Of a stretch of 64,000 nt of DNA, positions 58,901 to 64,000 are shown in pieces. Under the pieces are notes generated by a model. That model did no database searches. It was not told the origin of the DNA and saw only the letters and a program-made list of their open reading frames with translations. Numbering within the stretch: position 1 is the stretch's first letter; every line of letters begins with the position of its first letter. The position numbers were made by a program, and so were the translations under genes. Origin of the DNA: Beta vulgaris subsp. vulgaris (taxonomy: Eukaryota > Streptophyta > Magnoliopsida > Caryophyllales > Amaranthaceae); contig NC_079205.1 of the NCBI RefSeq assembly GCF_026745355.1, positions 48,947,735 through 49,011,734 on the forward strand. Reading direction: 5' to 3'.

Positions 58901-61900
58901 TAGGCAACCCCACAACGTTGAGCACTTCTTTAACAAAGCTCCACTTTATTCAATCATAGGCTTTGTTCAAATCAAGATTTAGGATCATAGAATAAAGACC
59001 ACCTTTCTTCCTTTTTCTAATAGTGTTTAGCATTTCATGAGCAATAATGCAATTGTCATTTATCGATCGTCTTGGAACGAAAGCATTCTGGTTTTCACCT
59101 ATGAGGTGGTTCATCAAGGGTTGCAACCTTCTGACCATGCATTTAGAAATGAGTTTGTAAGTTGTGTTGCACAAACTAATTGGCCTAAATTGGCTCACTT
59201 CCTCAGGTCTGTCCACCTTGGGTATAAGGGCAATGAAGGTTTTGTTTGTTTCTTTTAGCATATAACCCCCTTCCAGGAAATTTCTTGTGGCTTACCCAAT
59301 CTCATCTCCTACTATATGCCATAACTTTGAAGAGCAACTGGGGGAATACCATAAGGGCCTAGAGACTTTTTAGGTTTCATACTAAACATGGCCTCTTTAA
59401 CTTCATTTTGTGAGAAAGGTTGTAGAATCGAGTTTACTTGGGTATCATTCAGACGGTTCATAGGCCCAACCCAATTCCTAAGATCCTCTTCAGTACATTC
59501 CATGTTTTCACTTCCTTTAAAAAGGTCCTTGAAAAACAGAACAAATTCCTCCTTTACTGCCCTTGACTCCGTAATCTAATCCCCATCCCTATTTTTTATG
59601 ACCCGGATTTCATTTTTTCCTTGTCTTGCCTTTGAACACTTGTATAAAAAACTCGTGGGCTGATCCCCAAGCCCATCCCATTTTGTCCTTACTCTCTGTT
59701 TTCAGTATTCTAATTTGATATCAGTAGAAGCCCGAAATTCTTTCTCTTTTTCGGCCCAAAGAAGGGAGGTAGGGTCACTTCCCAAATTATCTTGGGCCTC
59801 AACCAGGTCATGGTTAATTTGGTCCCATTGTATTTTATTTTTTGCTTTGAAATTGAGGCACCAAGTTTTGCACTTATTATTAGAGATTGCAAGTTTATGT
59901 TGGACTTTGAACAAGGCTGACCCCAGACAAGGAGAAGCCCAAGAAGTAGTAAAAAGGTATTCAACTTCCTCAAAGTCAAGGCACCAAGCTTCTAACTTAT
60001 AGGGTCTTTTTCTCTTTTCCTTAGATGGATAGCAATCCAATAGAATTGGTCCATGGTCCGAGATGAAGATTGGAAAGTTAACTACAAAGGAATTGGGGAA
60101 GGCTAATTTCTAGGAATCATTGCAATAGGCTCTATCTAGTTGTTCAAAAATAGCTTGGCTTCCTATCCTATTATTTGTCCATGTAAACTGAACCCCATGG
60201 TAGGGGAGATCAAAGATTGAGCAGTCTAATTTCCATGAAGTAAATTCAATTCCTCCCTTAAAGTCTTTATTCCCACCCAATTTTTGGTGATCAAGTTCAA
60301 CCTGATTAAAGTCACCCAATAGCAAGTGTTTTCCTGGGTGAGACCAAATAAAAGCCTTTAGGGTGTTCCAAACTTCTTGTCTGTTTTCGAGCATGGGTGC
60401 ACCATAGACACACACCAAATAAAAAGCTACATTCTTTTCATCCATTATTTCACAACATACATAGTTTTGGGAGACAAACAAGATTTTGACTGTAATAGAG
60501 CTACCCCAGCACAAAATTAGGCCTCCAGCGAGACCAATTGAATCACAGCCCCCCACCCACTAAACCCTAGCCTAGCAATACAAGGTTCTAGCTCCTTCAC
60601 CGAGCTTTTGGTTTATGCTAAAAATAAAAAGTCTAAAGCATAACTACTAACAAACCAGTTTAAGAACGGAAAAGTCGGGTTGTTAGTAGAGTTTAAACCC
60701 CGATAGTTCCAAGCACCTGCTTTCATAATCCTGTAGGGGGCTAAATTGGGCCAGCCACCACACCCTTCTGAACCACCGCCTCATCTGAGCTTGACTTCAA
60801 ACTGTCCTCCTCACTTAATCCATACTTAAATTTCGTCTTTCCTTGATAAAGCTTCTGAAATTTACATCTTTTCTTCATTGGACCCTCTTCATCCATGACT
60901 TCTTCAATAGTCTCCAGATGACCTCCCACTTGGACTTCTTCTTGGGATCTCTTTTCGTCCGAAATTTTGAGTTTTGCTCAAAAGCTTCCAACCCACCTCA
61001 GCTTCTTTTTTCCTCTTTTCTTGTTCCTTAAAGCTCGTTCTTTCTAAATTTGTTCGAGTGATTTCTTTTGTTTTATGGTTCATACCTTATGCCTCCTAGC
61101 CTTTATAGAATGCAACAGTCCCCCCCCCCTCAAAGGGCCTGAAGGCCCATCAATATCCATGCTTGGAGATCCCCCTGAACTAAGATCAGAATCCGCTGAG
61201 TAAAAAGACTCTTCTGAACCCCCCTAAGTTTTCTCATGCTTTCGGCCCATTTCATTTTTTGGCCCAAGGATAGGATTATTATGAGTGCTCGAACTTCCAG
61301 TTTTAAACCCATGCGAAAAGCATCCAGAACCAAGGGAGAAAGGGAGAGTTGGGCTTAGGGCTCCAGAAAACAAAGATTCCTTTCCTTGGCCCATCTTATA
61401 AAATGAGTGCGGAGAAACTGGGCCTTTTTGGCCATGTCGTTTTGAGGAGGGCCCAATCTCCAACTCCAGGATTGGGGGTTTGAAGTTTCAGGAGATTCCA
61501 TAAATGGGCTTGGGAAAGTGAAAGAGTCGGAAGAGTCCTCACTCTAGGCTGAAGATGAGTTTTGTGGGCTTGGCCTAGGAGCGCTTCTAAAAAAGTCTAG
61601 AAGGCAGACTCTTGGCAAATGATTGAACCCTTCTTCTGATGGAGGGAGGAAAGGGTCATTCAGAGGGTTGGAGGGAAAGTAAAATCTAGAATGGTCAATA
61701 TCAAAGCCCATCTACTTATCCATTGCACGTCCAGCTCATCAAGTTGGACTTCCATTTTTGGGATAGGAAGAAAATTGACAGTGGAAGGAAAGTAGTTTGA
61801 AGATAGGAAAGAGGATAAGAGAAAGGGATGGGTCAAAGAGTTGAAGTACACTTTGGTATAAATATCCCTACAAAAAGGGGGTTTTTGATCTTTGGGAGAA

Positions 61901-63923
61901 AAAGTCTGGTTGTTGAGGTTATAAATAGGCACTATACTATAGTTATTCAACTCAAAGTATTCTCTACGTAAGAGAGGATAGAAATGCCTGGGGGTATAAT
62001 CAACCGTCAGTGGCAGGGGGAGTTCAAAGGAATAAGAGGGTCCTTCCATTAATGCAGACTTAACTCCTTCTACTTGGTTATCCAACCTAACTAGTAAATG
62101 TTTAGGGTACTTGAGATGACTAGGCAGAAGAAGCTGACATCCATCTACTCTTCTCCACTCAGAGCTTGGAGAAATAAATGCCAGGAGCGAGGGTGACCAG
62201 CTGAGATAATTACTTAGGCCTAGACTGTAGAGTGGAGACTCTAGTAATCTTATACCACAACAATTATTAATTAGGGTAAAATAAATCTGACCTTGGAAGC
62301 TCTTAAAGGCTTTAATTCCTTTTTCCACCCAATTTTCTGCATGCTTGGATCTTTTTTATCGTTTGACCAAGCTTGGGCTAACTTTTGACTTATGCTTTGC
62401 CCCAGTTTTCTCTATGACGTCAGAGTGGTTTCTTTGGTTTCTTCTTCCGATCCACCGGCTGAGTTTCTTGACTTACTGACACTTCCCTTGCCCCTATTGA
62501 TCTTCGTAATCTGCAGAGCTTGAGGAGGATTGACATTTCTCCTTACCCAAAGAGGTCTCTTTTGGTATCTGCTATATCATCATTGGTGAGGGTGACCTGC
62601 CCGTTTCCTGGAACATGCTCATTGCATGGACCCGAACTATCATCAGAGCTTGATGACTCCGTTTCTGACGCTGAGCTTACAAAATTAGCCGCAAATGGGA
62701 TTTTGTCTGAAGGATCAACAATTAGGTCGATCCTAGAAGTTCTTAGCACTTCAATCCTCCTTAGACCTGTAATCTTGTTTGAGTAACATGGGGATGGCGG
62801 GTGACCTACAAGTAGGTTTTGTCTGGAGGGGTAAACTTCCGCCATTCTAGCCCCAAATTACAGGTGAGCTTCTTCTAGTGATAGTCTACACCTCGACGCC
62901 TTATGCCCAATGATCCCGCACTTCTTGCAGAAGACAAAATACCCTTCATATATAAAATAGATCCACTTGAAGTAATTACTTGCATATTCATAAAAGTAGC
63001 CAGGGATAAGGGGTTTATTAATTTCTACGTAAACTTTAGCCCGAATGAACTCCTTTGGACCTTCACGTAGAGACGTTTCATCAAACCGGATAATTCGGCC
63101 TAGTTTTTCTAAGGCTCTTCCTACTACATGCGCCCTATTTGAAGTTAAGGGAATCCCTTCAACCCTAACCCACAAAGGGAACGAGGCAAAATTGAAACTT
63201 CTAATAGCTGCACTTGGGAACTAGCATTTGAAACAGATTAGCCCTCCTTGGTAGCATGCATACCTTTTTGCTAGCAGGTTTTTCCTATCATTTTCATTGG
63301 TGCAATAGAAGAAGAAGGTCTTACCCACCTTTTCCACCCTAATATCTTCGTTGGTAAACCAGCATGAATTGACCCAATTTTGGATTTGGGTTGCAGTGAA
63401 ATCACGATAATCCTTGAATTGCCCTATCACAGACATTGGATATATTACATCTGCTGGATGCATGTCTCCTACTTGGGATGGAATGATTGGCCCCATTTTT
63501 TTTATACCGAATGGAGGGCATCTATCAAAATCTATAAAATTTCCAGTCATTTTGAAGGTGCTTGGCGACAGGGACAGAGTTCCCTATAGTTCTTTGTGAT
63601 TATAGAAGAGAAGAGTGAGGAAGATGTTAAGAAGAGGAGAAAAATTTAGGATTTAGATAGGAAGACAGAGGAATAGTAGGAATACGGTAGAAGAAGGTTT
63701 GAAAAGATTTTTTAAGATGGCTCTAGTTTCCTAGAGAGAGAGGCTCCCAGTTTAGAGAGATTTGCAATTGAATAATACAAAATGTTATAATATATCACAC
63801 TTACCTTGCCTCCAAAGTGATATACAAATGCTAACAACAAGGCACAAGGAATGCCTACTAGGTAATAAGCTCCCAGATTGATAAAAGCTCCAATTTTTTG
63901 CAAACCACATCCTCTAGCCGTCC
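49945..63923 (-). CDS. MATE / DETOXIFICATION efflux transporter, C-terminal 82 residues (partial)
   Basis: Three minus-strand exons join in phase: 63923-63805, 50182-50096 and 49989-49945, all with AG acceptors and GT donors, ending at a TAA. They read GCGLQKIGAFINLGAYYLVG, then LALLVQAFLLLFITLRTNWD, then AKKAKDRLNNLMVH, the last two membrane helices and cytosolic tail of plant MATE proteins. The family exports organic cations, flavonoids, alkaloids or citrate by H+ or Na+ antiport. Upstream exons lie beyond the window. The intron between the first two exons is about 13.6 kb (50183-63804), because it contains two full LINEs and a MITE. Splice sites and frame are intact, so the gene may still work if this intron is removed properly. 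Confidence 0.85.
50466..51890 (+). CDS. LINE-A ORF1, nucleic-acid-binding protein
   Basis: An intact 474-residue frame. It starts with a charged region, then a DUF4283 domain (about residues 55-205, with WQAKFGLDIKNIGKNLFVAQF) and a CCHC zinc knuckle (YCFFCGRVGHGTKDCDD, about 228-244). The rest is Lys/Glu-rich and probably unstructured, with an 11-residue tandem repeat VEVSNEGVKAN / VEVSDEGAKAN. In plant L1 elements ORF1 coats the element RNA. Its TGA overlaps the ORF2 start as ATGA (51887-51890). Confidence 0.9.
   Translation: MATEHDNITAVGSKKLAVTNERENKKREEEERRQINDDNSDPVDWQEDESEEEDARTELGLVIRIWTNRHINQAAFISTMTNIWQAKFGLDIKNIGKNLFVAQFHHWKDKQRVIEGQPWHFDRHVILMNDIKGNVKPSDIQLWEFPIWARVYDLPFKGRLNLANVTAIGNKIGTFVKMDQSGAMGIDKSIRLRVMHDVRKPLVPTVKVRMKSGVEETFNVKYERPPLYCFFCGRVGHGTKDCDDEDSDDEGVVKFGGWLKASPWKVGYVEENTMNRRGDKSCAKALFVTKPKKKKDEIMHDSVAGVAEQLDRWALKEKETKERMEQTSMEEMEEDNVVEVSNEGVKANVVEVSDEGAKANVVLGREVPKEAMVDDKASKSLLSLENVKAVHGKGTKKWKREARKKEVAGGGIILSIGHKRNERDENLTGITEVEIEELRYLKRVGLSTKDIEVTKVPIADEEVAGPTHWALGDQ
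51887..55998 (+). pseudogene. LINE-A ORF2, endonuclease-reverse transcriptase-RNase H, frameshifted
   Basis: Starts at ATG 51887, overlapping the ORF1 stop. The endonuclease domain runs to about 52630 (ISWNCRGLGSP, LCGGDFNLML, RKSDHLPI). A one-base loss near 52625-52640 shifts the frame. Reverse transcriptase follows (52654-55149), with HPNKAPGPDGM, FRPISLCNVMYKLVSK, KLDMSKAYDRVEW, GLRQGDPLSPFLF and the catalytic FFADD at about 53952. More indels near 55095, 55175 and 55265 break the zf-RVT region. The last segment (55258-55998) is open and contains RNase H (LNCDAA, ELAEALSM, VETDC). The element is therefore recently dead rather than ancient; most of each domain is readable. Confidence 0.88.
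56038..56285. mobile_element. Tourist-like MITE interrupted by LINE-A
   Basis: Inverted ends GGCCTTGTTTGGTTG and CAACCAAACAAGGCC. The true left flank, TAA plus the first nine bases of the MITE, now sits at 50337-50348 on the other side of LINE-A; TAA follows the right end (56286-56288). The inside is rich in AGGAAGT and ACTTCCT in opposed orientation. Confidence 0.85.
56286..56608. other. MATE intron sequence, nothing recognised
   Basis: AT-rich intron DNA. Its last 14 bases (56595-56608, ATAATATATTAGAC) are the left target-site copy of LINE-B. Confidence 0.6.
56639..60726 (-). pseudogene. LINE-B ORF2, decayed endonuclease-reverse transcriptase-RNase H
   Basis: Begins at ATG 60726 (MKAGAWNYRGLNS), 15 bp after the ORF1 stop. 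Endonuclease pieces: 60556-60110 (LLLGDFNQVELD, FTWTNNRIGSQ). Reverse transcriptase: FSMKPKKSLGPYGIP (59430 region), FRPISLCNTTYKLISK (59190), NLDLNKAYD (58960) and GLRQGDPLSPYIF (58800). The catalytic box near 58660 reads FFGDD instead of FADD. RNase H (57046-56639) has VDGTW and VQAEAYALLFG, but Asn replaces the third catalytic Asp (VWSNAK). Stops and frameshifts separate all of these, so it is inactive. Confidence 0.85.
60741..63550 (-). pseudogene. LINE-B ORF1, decayed, unusually long
   Basis: Starts at ATG 63550 (MTGNFIDFDRCPP). The DUF4283-like part covers 63550-62858 in two frames (WVNSCWFTNEDIRVEKVGKT; WVRVEGIPLTSNRAHVVGRA) and a zinc knuckle follows (FCKKCGIIGHKASRC, about 62900). 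The long C-terminal half (62850-60741) is broken into many frames and ends VVQKGVVAGPI. At about 2.8 kb it is twice the LINE-A ORF1. Confidence 0.75.
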
Positions 63924-63975
63924 CTAAACAATAATAAAGACAACCTTTAGCCAATATCAAACTCCTACATAATTA

Positions 63976-64000
63976 CTCCCTCCGTTTCATTTTAATCTAC
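63976..64000. mobile_element. Left end of a Stowaway-type MITE, cut by the window edge
   Basis: CTCCCTCCGTTTCATTTTAA follows TA at 63974-63975, the standard start of the Stowaway-like families seen elsewhere in this window. It is probably in the intron of the MATE gene just upstream of the 63923 exon. Confidence 0.6.

Larger units (their letters stand above)
56609..63786 (-). mobile_element. Full-length L1-type LINE (LINE-B), same strand as the MATE gene
   Basis: About 7.2 kb with its T run (poly-A) at 56609-56618. It is flanked by ATAATATATTAGAC (56595-56608) and ATAATATATCACAC (63787-63800), 12 of 14 matching. The 5' UTR is about 63551-63786. It is unlike LINE-A in sequence and older: both ORFs carry many stops and shifts. 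It ends only 18 bp from the MATE exon at 63805. Confidence 0.88.

Overview
The window is nuclear DNA of a flowering plant, most likely a eudicot. It is AT-rich, its genes are split by GT-AG introns, and it is full of plant transposable elements: an Athila-type LTR retrotransposon, L1-type LINEs, tRNA-derived SINEs, a Mutator-like element (MULE) and many Stowaway (TA target site), Tourist (TTA/TAA) and hAT-like MITEs. No tRNA, rRNA or CRISPR locus was seen. Five host genes are supported, all on the minus strand: a small conserved protein with a likely organelle presequence (11788-14144, 3' end missing), a membrane-anchored SAM-dependent methyltransferase (16975-18771), a kinesin-14 (21661-24873), an intronless glyoxal/galactose-oxidase-like enzyme (34609-36219), and the last three visible exons of a MATE/DETOXIFICATION efflux transporter (49945-63923).  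Layout. 830-11131 is one LTR retrotransposon with 5-bp target duplications (ATATG) and a tRNA-Asp primer site. Its gag-pol is missing. Its core is a ~3.4-kb inverted repeat (2833-6240 against 6394-9852) whose arms each carry the same Athila-type ORF, the PPT and part of the LTR. 11137-36300 holds four of the host genes with MITEs, foldback elements, a SINE and two 5'-truncated LINEs between or inside them. 36675-43459 is a nest: a TA-flanked MITE is split by a TIR foldback element (36766-37813) and a 5.5-kb MULE (37814-43358). The MULE carries a four-exon transposase gene and, convergent to it, a two-exon gene for a small GRF zinc-finger/coiled-coil/membrane protein, a layout like mudrA/mudrB of maize MuDR. 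43460-49900 is gene-poor repeat DNA. 49945-64000 is the end of the MATE gene; its penultimate intron is ~13.6 kb and holds two essentially full-length L1 LINEs in opposite orientations plus a MITE that one LINE split.  How it fits together. The host genes show no functional link to each other. The window mainly records insertion history, and target duplications give the order of events: LINE into MITE into MATE intron; MITE into LTR; TIR element and MULE into MITE; MITE into MITE. The least ordinary items are the retrotransposon with a giant palindromic core, the convergent GRF zinc-finger gene inside the MULE, and the 13.6-kb LINE-filled intron. All exon models were read by eye from splice sites and frame continuity and have no transcript support.
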